Positions 1-9,933 of a stretch of DNA of 64,000 nucleotides are shown in pieces. The notes under the pieces were generated by a model. The model was not told the DNA's origin and did no database searches. It saw only the letters and a list, made by a program, of their open reading frames with translations. The stretch spans positions 1 to 64,000 of the forward strand of contig CAADGG010000005.1 of assembly GCA_900696485.1 (NCBI GenBank). Direction: 5' to 3'. Both the position numbers and the translations under genes were made by a program. Numbering within the stretch: the stretch's first letter is position 1; each line of letters begins with the position of its first letter. This DNA is from an uncultured Pseudomonadota bacterium (GTDB lineage Bacteria; Myxococcota_A; UBA9160; PR03).

Positions 1-761
1 ACGTACACCGCGTCGAAGCGCACCAGCGTCGTCCAGAGTCGGAGATCTGCTTCGGTCAAGGTGTTGCCCAGCAAGTACCGGCTCTCGCCGAGACGACGTT
101 CCAGATCCTCGAGCGTCTCGAACAACGCCGTCGCAGCCTCGTCATAGGCGGCCTGGCTGGTGCAAAAGCCCGAGCGGTAAACGCCGTTATTGACCCGCTC
201 GTAAATCGTTTCGTTGATGCTGTCGATCCCTGCGAGCAGATCCTCTGGGCAGTAATCGCCGGGGCGCGCGCCGACGTCGTCGAACGCCGTGTTCAACATG
301 CGGATGATTTCGGCGGATTCGTTGTTGACGATGGTCTTGCGCTGCTTGTCCCATAGCGTTGGCACCGTCACGCGTCCGCTGTAGTGCCGGTCGGCTTTCA
401 GGTACAGCTGGTAGAGCTTGTCGAATCCGTACAGCGGATCACCGGTGGCGCCGTCGAAATCCGTGCGCAGTTCCCAGCCATTCTCGAGCATCAGCGGGTG
501 CACCACGGATACGCCAACATGTTGCTCCAGCCCTTTCCATGCGCGCATCACCAGCGTCCGGTGCGCCCACGGACAGGCGTACGACACATACAGGTGATAA
601 CGGCCGCTTTCCGCCTCGAACCCGTCCTCGCCGGTCGGCCCCGCCCTACCATCGGCCGTGATCCAACTCCGGAATTGGCTCCTGGAACGTTCGAAGCGCC
701 CACCGGTGTCCTTGGTGTCGTACCACTTGTCCTGCCATTGCCCATCCACCAGAAGTCCCAT
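1..761 (-). CDS. yqjG: Glutathionyl-hydroquinone reductase (YqjG/Xi-class GST), 3' end outside window
   Basis: This gene encodes the N-terminal ~253 residues of a glutathionyl-hydroquinone reductase, which uses glutathione to reduce glutathionyl-hydroquinones in the cytoplasm. The start at 761 gives MGLLVDGQWQDKWYDT, the usual beginning of the family. The catalytic-cysteine motif CPWAHR follows at about residue 59, then the family motifs MLENGW, HYSGRVTVP and NNESAEIIRM. The C-terminal helical domain (TEADLRLWTTLVRFD) is entered before the window edge, so the protein is cut at its 3' end and nothing suggests it is broken. It is divergent from the ackA remnant. The family call is firm; the physiological substrate is not known from sequence. 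Confidence 0.93.
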   Translation of the reverse strand, partial: MGLLVDGQWQDKWYDTKDTGGRFERSRSQFRSWITADGRAGPTGEDGFEAESGRYHLYVSYACPWAHRTLVMRAWKGLEQHVGVSVVHPLMLENGWELRTDFDGATGDPLYGFDKLYQLYLKADRHYSGRVTVPTLWDKQRKTIVNNESAEIIRMLNTAFDDVGARPGDYCPEDLLAGIDSINETIYERVNNGVYRSGFCTSQAAYDEAATALFETLEDLERRLGESRYLLGNTLTEADLRLWTTLVRFDAVY

Positions 762-1008
762 GATTTCCTCGTCGTCGTTTGCGGCAACGGGTTCAGCGTA
801 GCGGGTGGCTCATGGAGAGGCCGGAAATGAACCAGACGTGCCGTACCCGGCACTGTCGCCCCTGGTCCCGCACGGCGAGGGCGAAACATGCTTGCGCCAC
901 GCATGGTGGTCACGGATCTGCGCATGCTTGGGCGCCCTGCAGCGTCGGACGATGGCGACGAGTCTGCGCGGGCACAGCAGCCGATCGCAGAAGCTTTCAG
1001 CGCGGCAA

Positions 1009-1757
1009 CGCGGGCTCCGCCGCTACCGTTTTCACGGGCTTTCCTGCGATTCCATGAGCCACGTTCTGCCCGAGCGCCACGGCGGCCTGGCTCGTGGTCG
1101 TACCATCGTCGCGCTCCTCGGCGGCGGGGCCAGCCTGTGCGCGATGAAGAACCTGCAAAGCGCGCCACAACGATGGGCTTTTCTGCGCTCGACGGCCTGA
1201 GGATGGGCGCCCGCACGGGTTCGCTCGATCCGGATGCCTTGCTGGATCTGATGGGGATCGAAACACTCACGCTGGAAGAAGTGAGCAGCATGCTCTACAA
1301 CTAGTCTGGTCGGCTCGGTATCTCGGGGATTTCGGCTGAACCGCGTGTGATCGTGAAGCGCGAGGATGATCCCGGGAGGCCGACGAACGCGCCTGATTTG
1401 CATTGGAGCTCTACGCACGTCGTATCGTGCGAGAGATCGGCGCGATGACCGCAGTACCTGGCGGTATGGATCTGCTCAGTCTGGATCTGCTCACGTTGAC
1501 GGCCGGCGTAGACAAGCACAACGCCTTCGTACGTGAGCAGGTTTGCCGTGACCTGCCCTATCTCGGTGTTAAGCTCGATACCGCTGCCAACGCCATCGAC
1601 GCACCCGTCATTTCTGCTGCAAACTGCTGCGTGTGGGTCGCGGCGGAGCCCGCCAATCAGGGCGGCGGAGCCCGCCAATCAGGAATGGACCGTGGCACGC
1701 TCTGTGCAGGGAGTGCTCTGTGCAGGAATCGATCAACATCAACTGAGATTCCCGTAG
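1009..1757 (+). pseudogene. ackA: Acetate kinase remnant (ackA), frameshifted, stop-interrupted and N-terminally missing
   Basis: Pieces of an acetate kinase C-terminal half follow one another in different frames. 1009-1160 reads RRYRFHGLS and GGGASLCAMK. After a frameshift near 1165 comes TTMGFSALDGL and LDPDALLDL. An in-frame TAG at 1302-1304 interrupts the expected SG.LGISGIS segment. 1403 onward reads ELYARRIVREIGAM and LGVKLDTAANAIDAP. After a 22-bp duplication the last piece (EWTVARSVQGVL) is again in another frame. The N-terminal domain is not recognisable in 762-1008. Acetate kinase normally converts the acetyl phosphate made by phosphoketolase to acetate and ATP, which explains its place directly upstream of that gene. 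With at least three disabling lesions it cannot make a functional enzyme. Confidence 0.9.
1640..1683 (+). repeat. Perfect 22-bp tandem duplication inside the ackA remnant
   Basis: Positions 1640-1661 and 1662-1683 are identical 22-mers. Because 22 is not a multiple of three, the duplication shifts the reading frame of the acetate kinase remnant between the VGVEP-like region and EWTVARS. It looks like a replication-slippage lesion, and its perfection suggests it is recent. Confidence 0.95.
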
Positions 1758-1887
1758 AAATCGGGCTTGCTGGGCTTCACTCGAAATCACGCCATCCAAC
1801 AAGGCAGTCGAGCACGCCTGGCTCCACGGCTTCACGAACTCTGCAACCGCGCCGCAGATCCATCGGCACCAAAGAAGGGATCCTCCC

Positions 1888-4260
1888 ATGACCATCGCTT
1901 CCCCCATCCGCCAACGCTGGCTTTCGGGCTACGGCCCCATCGTCCATCGCGACCAGACCATCGACCGGGTCGACACGCTGATTGCGCGTCTGGTTGCAGA
2001 AGGCATCGTTGCCGATGAGGCGACGATCTACACGCTGCTCGCTGCCGCCGATCGCCTCACCTGTGCCGCGATGAATGTGGTCGCGCACATGAGCTATGCC
2101 TACCGGATCGACCTCTCCGGTGGGCCGTTGTCAGCCGAGGACTTCAAGCCGACACCCGAAGGACACACTGGCGGCTCTCTGAACATGGTGCAGGCCTTCG
2201 TTGGCTACCTGCTCGCCAACGCGCTCACCGGCAGCACGCGTTCCTGGATCATGGGGCAGGGTCATTGCGTGGCCGCCATCGAAGCCGTCAATGCGCTGAC
2301 CGGTGACGTATCGCCCGCGCAGCAGGGCCGCTACGACCGCAGCGAAGAAGGGATCTCGCGCCTGTGCACGGACTTCTATTCCTATGCGATCGACGCGCAG
2401 GGCTTCCCGGCGGTGCCGCTGGGAAGCCATGCCGGCCCGAACACCGCCGGCGCGGTGTCTGAAGGTGGTTACCTCGGCTTTGCCGAACTGCAGTACATCC
2501 ATATGCCCCTACCCGGCGAATCGCTGGTTGCCTTCCTCAGTGACGGCGCTTTCGAGGAACAGCGGGGCTCGGATTGGGCGCCCCGCTGGTGGCGTGCCCA
2601 GGACAGTGGTTTCACCGTACCGGTGATGATCCTCAATGGGCGTCGCATCGAACAGCGCACCCAGATCATGCAGCAAGGCGGTGCGGAATGGCTGGCCGAA
2701 GATGTGCGCCACAATGGCTTCAAGCCGGTGATCGTGGATGGCCGCGACCCGGCCGCCATCGCTTGGGCGATCATCGAAGGCGAGGAACTGCTACGTACTT
2801 TTTCCGCAGACCCGGATCGCCGCTATCCGGCGCCGATGCCCTACGTGATCGCCGAGACGGAGAAGGGCTTCGGCTTTCCCGGCGCAGACACCAACGCCGC
2901 CCACAACCTGCCGCTAGGTGGCAATCCGTACAGTGATGCCGCAACACGTGAGCTGTTCAACGAAAGCGCGGCGGCGTTGTTCGTTCCGCCGGCCGAACTC
3001 GACGTTGCGCTCGGAGCGTTCGCCAACCACGCTGCCCAGCAACGCACGCTGGAAAGCGCGCATCCGATGGCGCATCGCCATCCGTCTGCACTCCATCTGC
3101 CCGAACCGAGCTGGGAAACGACGGGTAGCCAAGGGAGTGCGATGACGGCGCTGGACCGATGGTTCGTCGAGTTCGCCAACACCAATCCCGGTTTGCGCAT
3201 CCGCATCGGCAATCCGGATGAGCTGGCGAGCAACAAGATGGGCGGCACGCTGGCGTTACTCAAACACCGCGTCAACGAGCCCGAACCCGGCGTGCCTGAG
3301 CACCTCTACGGTGCGGTCATCACGGCGCTCAACGAGGAAGCCGTGGCAGCCGCTGCGCTCGGCAACAAGGGCGGACTGAACCTGATCGTCAGCTATGAGG
3401 CCTTTGCGGTGAAGATGCTCGGCCTGATGCGGCAGGAGATCATCTTCGCCCGCCATCAGTGCCAGGTCGGCCAGCGACCTGGTTGGCTTGCAGTGCCGCT
3501 GATCGTCACATCACACACTTGGGAAAACGCGAAGAACGAACAATCCCATCAGGACCCGACCATCGGCGAAGCCCTGCTGGGTGAGATGTCGGACACCTCA
3601 CGCGTGCTGTTCCCAGTGGACGGCAATACCACCGTCGCTGCGCTGCACGACGTCTACGCCGGGCGCGGCCAGCTTGCCTGCGTGATCGTCTCCAAGCGCA
3701 GCGTGGAGAATCTCTTCGACGCCGAGATGGCGCACCGTCTGGTTCGTGACGGCGCCGCCCATCTGATCGGCGATCCTGCCGAGGCCGAGGTGCAGCTGAT
3801 CGCACTTGGCGCCTACCAGCTCGAAGAGGCGATGAAAGCGCAGCAGCACCTGGCCGATCAGGGCAAGCGCGCCTGCGTCACCGTGATCCTGGAACCCGGT
3901 CGCCTGCGCATTCCACGTGACGCCATAGAAGCCGAGTTCGTCGATGACGACGTCACCGTCGACGCACTGTTCCCAGCGGGCCTGCCGCGGGTGATTCTCA
4001 CCCATACTCGGCCAGAACCGATGCTCGGCATCCTGCGCCGCATCGATAGCGGCCCCGCCAGGACTCGCGCCCTCGGCTACATCAGCCGTGGCGGCACCCT
4101 TGATGTGGCCGGGATGCTGTTCGCCAACCGCTGTACCTGGGCGCATGCGGTAGATGCTGCAGCGGCGGTGGCCGAATGGAATCGCGAAACACTGCTCGAC
4201 CACGCGCAGCGCGCAGCCATTGATGGCGTCGGGAATCCGGATGATCTACTGAGCCCGTGA
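1888..4260 (+). CDS. xfp: Xylulose-5-phosphate/fructose-6-phosphate phosphoketolase
   Basis: A 790-residue thiamine-diphosphate enzyme of full family length. It cleaves xylulose 5-phosphate (and usually fructose 6-phosphate) with phosphate to give acetyl phosphate plus an aldose phosphate, in the cytoplasm. Landmarks in order: the N-terminal SYAYRIDLSGGPLS-like segment, the GHTGGSLN motif, the GQGHCVAAIEA region, the LSDGAFEEQRGSDWAPRWW stretch that carries the ThDP/Mg site, LNEEAVAAAALGNKGGLN, and SHTWENAKNEQSHQDPT. A GGATCC-type ribosome binding region (aagaaggga) precedes the ATG. The acetate kinase expected to partner it is a pseudogene immediately upstream, so its acetyl phosphate must go to phosphotransacetylase or another kinase elsewhere. 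Codon use and GC look lower than in the rest of the window. Confidence 0.97.
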   Translation: MTIASPIRQRWLSGYGPIVHRDQTIDRVDTLIARLVAEGIVADEATIYTLLAAADRLTCAAMNVVAHMSYAYRIDLSGGPLSAEDFKPTPEGHTGGSLNMVQAFVGYLLANALTGSTRSWIMGQGHCVAAIEAVNALTGDVSPAQQGRYDRSEEGISRLCTDFYSYAIDAQGFPAVPLGSHAGPNTAGAVSEGGYLGFAELQYIHMPLPGESLVAFLSDGAFEEQRGSDWAPRWWRAQDSGFTVPVMILNGRRIEQRTQIMQQGGAEWLAEDVRHNGFKPVIVDGRDPAAIAWAIIEGEELLRTFSADPDRRYPAPMPYVIAETEKGFGFPGADTNAAHNLPLGGNPYSDAATRELFNESAAALFVPPAELDVALGAFANHAAQQRTLESAHPMAHRHPSALHLPEPSWETTGSQGSAMTALDRWFVEFANTNPGLRIRIGNPDELASNKMGGTLALLKHRVNEPEPGVPEHLYGAVITALNEEAVAAAALGNKGGLNLIVSYEAFAVKMLGLMRQEIIFARHQCQVGQRPGWLAVPLIVTSHTWENAKNEQSHQDPTIGEALLGEMSDTSRVLFPVDGNTTVAALHDVYAGRGQLACVIVSKRSVENLFDAEMAHRLVRDGAAHLIGDPAEAEVQLIALGAYQLEEAMKAQQHLADQGKRACVTVILEPGRLRIPRDAIEAEFVDDDVTVDALFPAGLPRVILTHTRPEPMLGILRRIDSGPARTRALGYISRGGTLDVAGMLFANRCTWAHAVDAAAAVAEWNRETLLDHAQRAAIDGVGNPDDLLSP

Positions 4261-4500
4261 GTCAGGTACAGGCTCTTTTCGTTCCCTTTCCCATCGGAGA
4301 CAGAGCGCCAAATACTCCGAGAGCAAGTGCTTTTGCGTTTCGCTGGGGCCAGCTTGGCTAGTCCTGTAGGCGCGTGAGAAAGACGAATCAGGATTCCCGG
4401 GGCGATCCGTGGATCGATGTCCATCCCGGGCCGGAAGAGACAACGGATGCTGACCAACGGCTGCGCCCGCACCGTCGAGTTCGAGCGCGAGGACGTGGGG
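4261..4500. other. Intergenic stretch at the composition boundary
   Basis: No supported gene lies between phosphoketolase and the efflux adaptor. The first half is visibly richer in A and T than what follows, and the reading frames crossing it are short and featureless. The change from moderately GC-rich DNA to very GC-rich DNA falls here. Confidence 0.5.
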
Positions 4501-5655
4501 ATGTCGTTGTCGGCCGCAACCGGGCGACGAGGTGTTCCGCCGAGGGTCGTCCTCACGGGCCTCCTCGCCGCGCTGGCGGTAGGGACCGCCCTCCCGGCCG
4601 GGGCCGAGCCGGAGATGCCGCCGCCGGCGGTGGTCGTGGCCGAGATTGCGGAGCAGGAAGCCGGCGTTCGCGCGAACTTCGTCGCCCGCGTCGAGGCGAT
4701 CGAGGCCGTCGACGTGCGCGCTCGCGTGCGGGGTTTCCTCGAGTCGGTGGAGTTCAGCGGGGGTCAGCGCGTCGCGGCCGGGCAGCCGCTGTTCCGGATC
4801 GAGCGGGATCCGTACGAGGCGCAACTCGCCTCCGCGCGCGCCCAGCTCGCCCGGGCCGGAGCAACGCGCACCGAGACGCGCGACGCCCTCGCACGCAGCC
4901 GTGAGCTCCAGCAGCGCGGCACCCTCTCGGAGGCGGCCCTCGATCAGGCGGTCGCGGCGGATGCCATGGCCGAGGCCGATGTCGCTGCGGCAAGGGCCGC
5001 CGTTCGATCCGCCGAGCTGGACGTGGGGTACACCGCGATCTCATCGCCGATCGACGGGCGCATCGGACGCCCACTGGTGACGCGGGGCAATCTGGTCGGG
5101 CCCGACAGCGGCCCGCTCGCGCGCATCGTGCAGCTCGACCCGATCCGCGTCGTCTTCTCGGTGCGCGAGTCGGCGGTCGTCTCGCTGCGCCAGGCGGAGA
5201 TGGTCGGCGGCCCGCCCTCCGACACCGCCGAGGGCTACCTCTTTCGCTTGCTCCTGCCCAACGGCGACGAGTATCCGCACGCCGGGGCGCTCGACTTCAT
5301 CGACAACGAAGTCGATCCCTCCACCGGGACCGTGGCGATCCGCGCGGTGTACCCGAATCCGGACGACGTGCTCGCGCCGGGTCTGAACGTGACGATGCTG
5401 CTCACCGAGCGTGACCCGGGGACCTTTCCGGTCGTGCCGCAGGCCGCGATCCAGCAGGACCGCGAGGGCCGCTACGTCTATGTGCTCGGCGACGACGAGA
5501 CGGTCTCGCGGCGTGCGATCGTGACCGGGGAGCGGACGACGGGCGGCTTCGCCGTCACCGAGGGTCTCGCGACCGGCGAGGTCGTGGTGGTCCAGGGGAT
5601 CCAGCGGCTGCGGCCGGGGATCCAGGTCCGGCCGAACTGGGCGGAGCCGCCGTGA
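4501..5655 (+). CDS. RND efflux periplasmic adaptor subunit (MexA/AcrA family)
   Basis: A 384-residue membrane fusion protein that would bridge an inner-membrane RND pump to an outer-membrane channel. The ATG at 4501 gives a short basic start, a hydrophobic signal segment ([20 protein letters not shown]), then the barrel-sandwich strand [14 protein letters not shown] with the returning half [13 protein letters not shown], separated by an alpha-hairpin rich in Ala and Arg. The beta-barrel domain follows ([15 protein letters not shown]) and a membrane-proximal domain ([18 protein letters not shown]). An in-frame ATG at 4417 exists, but it would place 28 charged residues before the signal. The stop overlaps the GTG start of the pump by 4 bp, showing translational coupling. 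No outer-membrane channel gene follows. Confidence 0.93.
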   Translation: MSLSAATGRRGVPPRVVLTGLLAALAVGTALPAGAEPEMPPPAVVVAEIAEQEAGVRANFVARVEAIEAVDVRARVRGFLESVEFSGGQRVAAGQPLFRIERDPYEAQLASARAQLARAGATRTETRDALARSRELQQRGTLSEAALDQAVAADAMAEADVAAARAAVRSAELDVGYTAISSPIDGRIGRPLVTRGNLVGPDSGPLARIVQLDPIRVVFSVRESAVVSLRQAEMVGGPPSDTAEGYLFRLLLPNGDEYPHAGALDFIDNEVDPSTGTVAIRAVYPNPDDVLAPGLNVTMLLTERDPGTFPVVPQAAIQQDREGRYVYVLGDDETVSRRAIVTGERTTGGFAVTEGLATGEVVVVQGIQRLRPGIQVRPNWAEPP

Positions 5656-8600
5656 TCTCGGACGTCTTCCTGCGCCGCCCGCGCCTCGCCGTCGTCCTCG
5701 CGGTCCTGGTGACGCTTGCCGGCGCGCTCTCGCTCCGGACCCTGCCGGTGACGCAGTATCCGGACATCACGCCGCCGACGGTCTCGGTGCAGGCATCCTA
5801 CCCGGGCGCGAGCGCCGAAGGGATCGCGGACGTCGTGGCGGGCCCGCTCGAGACCGCCATCAACGGCGCCGAGAACATGCTCTACATGTCCTCGAGCAGC
5901 TCGAACGCCGGATCCTACTCGCTGACGGTGACCTTCGAAGTGGGCACCGACCCGGATCTCGCGCAGATCGACGTCCAGAACCGCGTGCAGCTCACCTTTC
6001 CGAAGCTGCCCGTCGAGGTGGTGGAGCAGGGCATCCGGGTGCGCTCCCGCTCGCCGGACTTCCTGTTCGTGCTCGGCTTCTCCTCGCCGGACGGTTCGCT
6101 GGACGACCTCGCCATCAGCAACTACGCGAGCACCCGTATCGTCGACGCCCTCGCGCGCGTGAAGGGGGTGGGCAACGCAGAGGTGATGGGCATCGCGGAC
6201 TACAGCATGCGCATCTGGTTGGATCCGGATCGGATGACGGCTCTCGATGTCACCGCGGATGACGTCGCGGAGGCGATCCGACGCCAGAACATCCAGGCTG
6301 CGATCGGCCAGGTCGGCGGGCCGCCCGCACTGGACGGGCAGCAGGCGCAGTACGCGCTCGTCGCCGAGGGCCGGCTGCGAGATCCGTCCGAGTTCGAGCG
6401 GATCATCGTACGAACCGGCTCCGATGGCGCGATCGTTCGCATCGGCGACTTCGCGAGCGCGGAACTCGGCGCGCAGACCTACGCCGCGCGCTCTCGGCTC
6501 GACGGGCAGCCCGCAACGATGCTGATGCTCTACCAGCTGCCGGGCGCCAATGCGATCGAAACGGCCGACGCCGTCGGCGCCGAGCTCGATCGGCTCTCCG
6601 AGGAGTTTCCGGCCGGGCTCGCATACGAGGTCGTCTACGACGCCACCCAGGAAGTCCGCGCGACCGTGGCCGAGATCGTCACGACGCTACTCGTCGCGTT
6701 CGCGATCGTCGTCGCCGTCACCTTCGTCTTCCTCGGGAGCTGGCGGGCGACGCTGATCCCGTCGATCGCGATCCCGGTGTCGCTGATCGGGAGCTTCAGC
6801 GTGTTGCTCCTGATGGGCTTCTCCGCCAACACGATCACGCTGCTCGCGCTGATCCTGGCGATCGGGCTCGTCGTCGACGACGCGATCCTCGTGGTGGAGA
6901 ACGTCCAGCGGGTGATGGAGGAGGAGTCGCGCCCTCCTCGCGAGGCGGCGCACCGCGCGATGCAGCAGGTCACCGGCCCGATCATCACGACCACCCTGGT
7001 GCTGCTCGCCGTGTTCGTGCCGACGGCGTTCCAGCCCGGGATCACCGGGCGCCTCTACAGCCAGTTCGGCGTCACGATCTCGGCGGCGCTGGTGCTCTCG
7101 TCGGTCGTGGCGCTGACGCTCAGCCCGGCGCTGAGCGCCACGGTGTTGCGCCCTCCCGGTCCGCTGCGCGGGCCCCTCGCGTGGTTCGCGTCGGGGCTCG
7201 AAGTCCTGCGCGACGCGTACGGTGTCGCCGTCGCGTGGCTCGCCCCGCGCGTCGTCCTGGTGCTCGGGTCGGTCGCTCTCGCCTTCGCAGCGGCCGGAAT
7301 CCTGCTCGCCCTCCGGCCGACGTCGTTCCTCCCCGACGAGGACCAGGGCGTGATCTTCGTCGACGTGCAGCTTCCGGATGCCGCGTCGCTCCATCGGACC
7401 GAGGCGGTGCTCGCGCGGGTGCAGGGGCTGCTGCGCGAAGTGCCGGGCGTCGACCAGGTGATCTCCATCGCTGGCTTCAGCATCCTGCAGGGCACGCTCG
7501 TCCCGAACGGCGGCCTCGCGCTGGCCACGCTTGCGCCCTGGTCGGAACGCCGCGACGCCGAGCGGCAGCTCGCCGGGATCCTGGCGCGGCTGCATCGTGC
7601 GTTCGCCGAGATTCCAGAGGCGTCGCTCGCCGCGTTCGCCCCGTCGCCGATCCCCGGCGTCGGCTCTACCGACGGCTTCGACCTGCGCCTAGAGGCCCAA
7701 CGCGGTCAATCGCCCGTGGACCTCGCCCAGGTCGTGCGCTCGCTCGTCACCGAGGCGAACCAGGATCCCCGGATCGCGACGGCCTATTCGGCGTTCTCGG
7801 CGGACGTCCCGCAGATCTACGTCCGCGTGGACCGCGACAAGGCGGAGCTGCTGGGCGTCTCGCTCGCCAGAACCTACCGGACGCTCGGCTCGTTGATGGG
7901 CTCGCGCTACGTCAACGACTTCACGCTCGGCGGGCGCGTCCACCAGGTGAATCTCCAAGCCGACGCGCCCCACCGCAGGCATCCAGAGGACGTGCTCGCG
8001 GTCCACGTCCGGAACGACCGAGGAGAGATGGTGCCACTGCGCACGTATGCGGAGATCGACACGGTCTTCGGGCCGATCGCGCTACCCCGTTACAACCTCT
8101 TCACCGCGGCGACGCTCAACGGCCAGGCCGCGTCCGGCCACAGCTCCGGCGAGGCGATCGCGGCGCTCGAGGAGGTCGCAACGCGCGTTCTGCCCGAGGG
8201 CTACGGCGTCGAGTGGTCGGGCCTTTCGTTCCAGGAGAAGCGCGCCGGCAGCCAGACGACGGAGCTCTTCCTGCTCGCGCTCCTGTTCGCCTACCTCTTC
8301 CTCGTCGCGCAGTACGAGAGCTGGATGATTCCCGTCTCGATCCTGCTCTCGCTCGGGCTCGCGGCGCTCGGTGCGACGGCGGCGCTGTGGATCGCCGGCG
8401 CCGAGAACAGCATCTACGCGCAGGTCGGCATCGTGCTCCTGATCGCCCTCGCGAGCAAGAACGCGATCCTGATCGTCGAGTTCGCCAAGAACCGCAGAGA
8501 AGCGGGACTGTCGATCCTGGAGGCGGCGCTGGAGGGCGCCCGGCAGCGTTTCCGCGCCGTGCTGATGACTGCCCTCTCGTTCATCGGCGGCGTCCTGCCG

Positions 8601-8771
8601 CTCGTGCTCGCAACGGGCGCCGGCGCCAACGCGCGCCGAGCTGTCGGAGTCACGATCCTCGGCGGCATGCTCGGCGCCACGTTCGTCGGAATCGTCCTGA
8701 TCCCGGGGCTCTACGCCGCCGTGCAGCGGCTCGCCGAGCGTGGCCGGAACGGGACGCCCGACGCACGCTGA
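5652..8771 (+). CDS. RND multidrug efflux pump, AcrB/MexB type (HAE1)
   Basis: A 1039-residue proton-driven pump of normal family length, starting at a GTG that overlaps the adaptor stop. The N-terminal helix is followed by the signature [26 protein letters not shown], with the periplasmic porter domain after it. The proton-relay aspartates are present in [18 protein letters not shown] (equivalent to D407-D408 of AcrB), and the relay lysine region is seen in [14 protein letters not shown]. The C-terminal half repeats the transmembrane/porter plan and ends with [17 protein letters not shown]. With the upstream adaptor it should form a tripartite pump using an outer-membrane factor encoded elsewhere. 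Substrate range cannot be read from sequence, but the motif pattern fits hydrophobe/amphiphile efflux rather than metal export. Confidence 0.96.
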   Translation: MISDVFLRRPRLAVVLAVLVTLAGALSLRTLPVTQYPDITPPTVSVQASYPGASAEGIADVVAGPLETAINGAENMLYMSSSSSNAGSYSLTVTFEVGTDPDLAQIDVQNRVQLTFPKLPVEVVEQGIRVRSRSPDFLFVLGFSSPDGSLDDLAISNYASTRIVDALARVKGVGNAEVMGIADYSMRIWLDPDRMTALDVTADDVAEAIRRQNIQAAIGQVGGPPALDGQQAQYALVAEGRLRDPSEFERIIVRTGSDGAIVRIGDFASAELGAQTYAARSRLDGQPATMLMLYQLPGANAIETADAVGAELDRLSEEFPAGLAYEVVYDATQEVRATVAEIVTTLLVAFAIVVAVTFVFLGSWRATLIPSIAIPVSLIGSFSVLLLMGFSANTITLLALILAIGLVVDDAILVVENVQRVMEEESRPPREAAHRAMQQVTGPIITTTLVLLAVFVPTAFQPGITGRLYSQFGVTISAALVLSSVVALTLSPALSATVLRPPGPLRGPLAWFASGLEVLRDAYGVAVAWLAPRVVLVLGSVALAFAAAGILLALRPTSFLPDEDQGVIFVDVQLPDAASLHRTEAVLARVQGLLREVPGVDQVISIAGFSILQGTLVPNGGLALATLAPWSERRDAERQLAGILARLHRAFAEIPEASLAAFAPSPIPGVGSTDGFDLRLEAQRGQSPVDLAQVVRSLVTEANQDPRIATAYSAFSADVPQIYVRVDRDKAELLGVSLARTYRTLGSLMGSRYVNDFTLGGRVHQVNLQADAPHRRHPEDVLAVHVRNDRGEMVPLRTYAEIDTVFGPIALPRYNLFTAATLNGQAASGHSSGEAIAALEEVATRVLPEGYGVEWSGLSFQEKRAGSQTTELFLLALLFAYLFLVAQYESWMIPVSILLSLGLAALGATAALWIAGAENSIYAQVGIVLLIALASKNAILIVEFAKNRREAGLSILEAALEGARQRFRAVLMTALSFIGGVLPLVLATGAGANARRAVGVTILGGMLGATFVGIVLIPGLYAAVQRLAERGRNGTPDAR

Positions 8772-8933
8772 CAGGCTCGGGAAGAACTCGAGGAGCGGCA
8801 GCGCCGAGAGGATCGCGTGGTGCCGTTCCGCAGAGAGGGCTGACCTCGGGCAGGCGGATCAGCAACAAGCCAGCAACGAGATATTGGCGCCGGGGGATTG
8901 GCGCCGTAACCACGCGAGGTTCCGAACAAGCAA

Positions 8934-9009
8934 TGGTCGGGGTGGTGGGATTCGAACCCACGACGCTGAACACCCAAAGTTCAGGCTCTAGCCACTGAGC
9001 TACACCCCG
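8934..9009 (-). tRNA. tRNA-Pro (anticodon TGG)
   Basis: The minus strand folds as a full cloverleaf. The 7-bp acceptor stem pairs CGGGGTG (5' end at 9009) with CACCCCG. The D stem is GCTC/GAGC. The anticodon stem is TGAAC/GTTCA with loop TTTGGGT, giving anticodon TGG. The T stem is GTGGG/CCCAC with the TTCGAAT loop. Discriminator A and an encoded CCA end at 8934. The anticodon reads CCA proline codons. Confidence 0.96.
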
Positions 9010-9061
9010 GTCGAGGCCAGCGGTGGTCGCAGTCTAGCGAAGCGCCCGCCGCTTCCGCGCG

Positions 9062-9144
9062 GCGTCAAGAAAGGGGCCGGGTTGGCATGTCAACTTTTCC
9101 CGATGGGAAAAGTTGACATGCCAACCCGGCCCCTTTCTTGACGC
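9062..9144. repeat. Long perfect palindrome (40-bp stem, 3-nt loop), copy A of the dispersed hairpin element
   Basis: Arms 9062-9101 and 9105-9144 are exact reverse complements around the loop gat. The element carries the core shared with the other copies (gtcaagaaagggg and caacttttccc), but its inner arm reads ggttggcatg where the others have ggttcgtttc. It ends on the base next to the stop codon of the esterase gene (TGA at 9147-9145, minus strand), so it would form a strong hairpin just 3' of that reading frame. It may act as a terminator or mRNA 3' stabiliser, or be a REP-like mobile repeat. Confidence 0.95.
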
Positions 9145-9819
9145 TCAGAGGAGCTGGATGGGGCTGACGACTTTCTGCTCCATCCACTCGACGAGGGCGC
9201 GAAGGGCGTCGGGGGAGATCTCGTGGCCCATCTCGAACTCGCGGTGGCTGACGGAGACGCCGTAGCGGATCAGCGCGTCGCGGGACTCGCGGGCGCGGTC
9301 GACGGGGATCATCGGGTCCTCGGTTCCGTGCAGCACCAGGACCGGGAGGTTCTTGTGTTCGTCGCTGGGCGGGACGGCGGCGGTGAGCTCCGGCGGCAGC
9401 CACGACGAGATCGCGGCGAGGCCGGCGAAGCGGCTCGGCTGGCGCAGGAAGAGGTCATAGGCCATGACGCCGCCCTGGCTGAAGCCGAGCAGGATGATCT
9501 TGCGGCGATCCACCGGGTAGTGCGCGAGCGCTTCGTCGATGAAGGCGCCGAGCTGTTCGGACGCGCGGCCGACGTCGGCGGCGCTGCCGGGCTGGTCCGG
9601 CCCGATCGGAAACCACGCGAAGCCGATGACGACGCCGGGCCGGTCCGGCATGCCGACGCCGATGGGGCCCTGCGGGCAGATCATCTGCGCTTGGCCGCCG
9701 TGTAGAAACGGCGCGAGGCCGAGCAGGTCGTTGGCGTTGGCGCCGAAGCCGTGCAGCGCCAGGATGGTCGGGAACGGGCCGTCTCCCTCGGGGACGTAAG
9801 CGGTATGGGCGAGTTTCAT
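9145..9819 (-). CDS. Carboxylesterase/phospholipase-like alpha/beta hydrolase
   Basis: A 224-residue cytoplasmic alpha/beta hydrolase of the small carboxylesterase/lysophospholipase family. The oxyanion region is LALHGFGANANDLLG. The nucleophile serine lies in GFSQGG (S114), the acid in HGTEDPMIP (D168) and the histidine in EMGHEI (H199), in the order expected for the family. There is no signal peptide. It hydrolyses short acyl or aryl esters by family analogy; the real substrate is unknown. It stands alone, divergent from leuC, and its stop codon abuts the palindrome at 9062-9144. Confidence 0.88.
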   Translation of the reverse strand: MKLAHTAYVPEGDGPFPTILALHGFGANANDLLGLAPFLHGGQAQMICPQGPIGVGMPDRPGVVIGFAWFPIGPDQPGSAADVGRASEQLGAFIDEALAHYPVDRRKIILLGFSQGGVMAYDLFLRQPSRFAGLAAISSWLPPELTAAVPPSDEHKNLPVLVLHGTEDPMIPVDRARESRDALIRYGVSVSHREFEMGHEISPDALRALVEWMEQKVVSPIQLL

Positions 9820-9933
9820 GGCGGGGGACCGTAGCCGGCGGGACCGGCCCTCGCCCGCGCGGTTCGGCAGGCCGCCCGCACGCCGCCGCGTCGGCCTCCC
9901 GACCCCGCGGGCGGGATGCTATCCCCCGGGATC

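Noticed and set aside
4417-4500. Upstream ATG for the RND adaptor
   Set aside because: Would add 28 charged residues before a normal signal peptide; the ATG at 4501 fits the family.
7181-8998. 605-residue frame inside the RND pump gene
   Set aside because: It is out of frame with the pump, has Arg-rich composition and runs into the tRNA; no independent support.
9062-9144. Palindromes as IS ends
   Set aside because: No transposase, target duplication or paired ends flank any copy in the window; kept as a dispersed repeat with unknown mobility.
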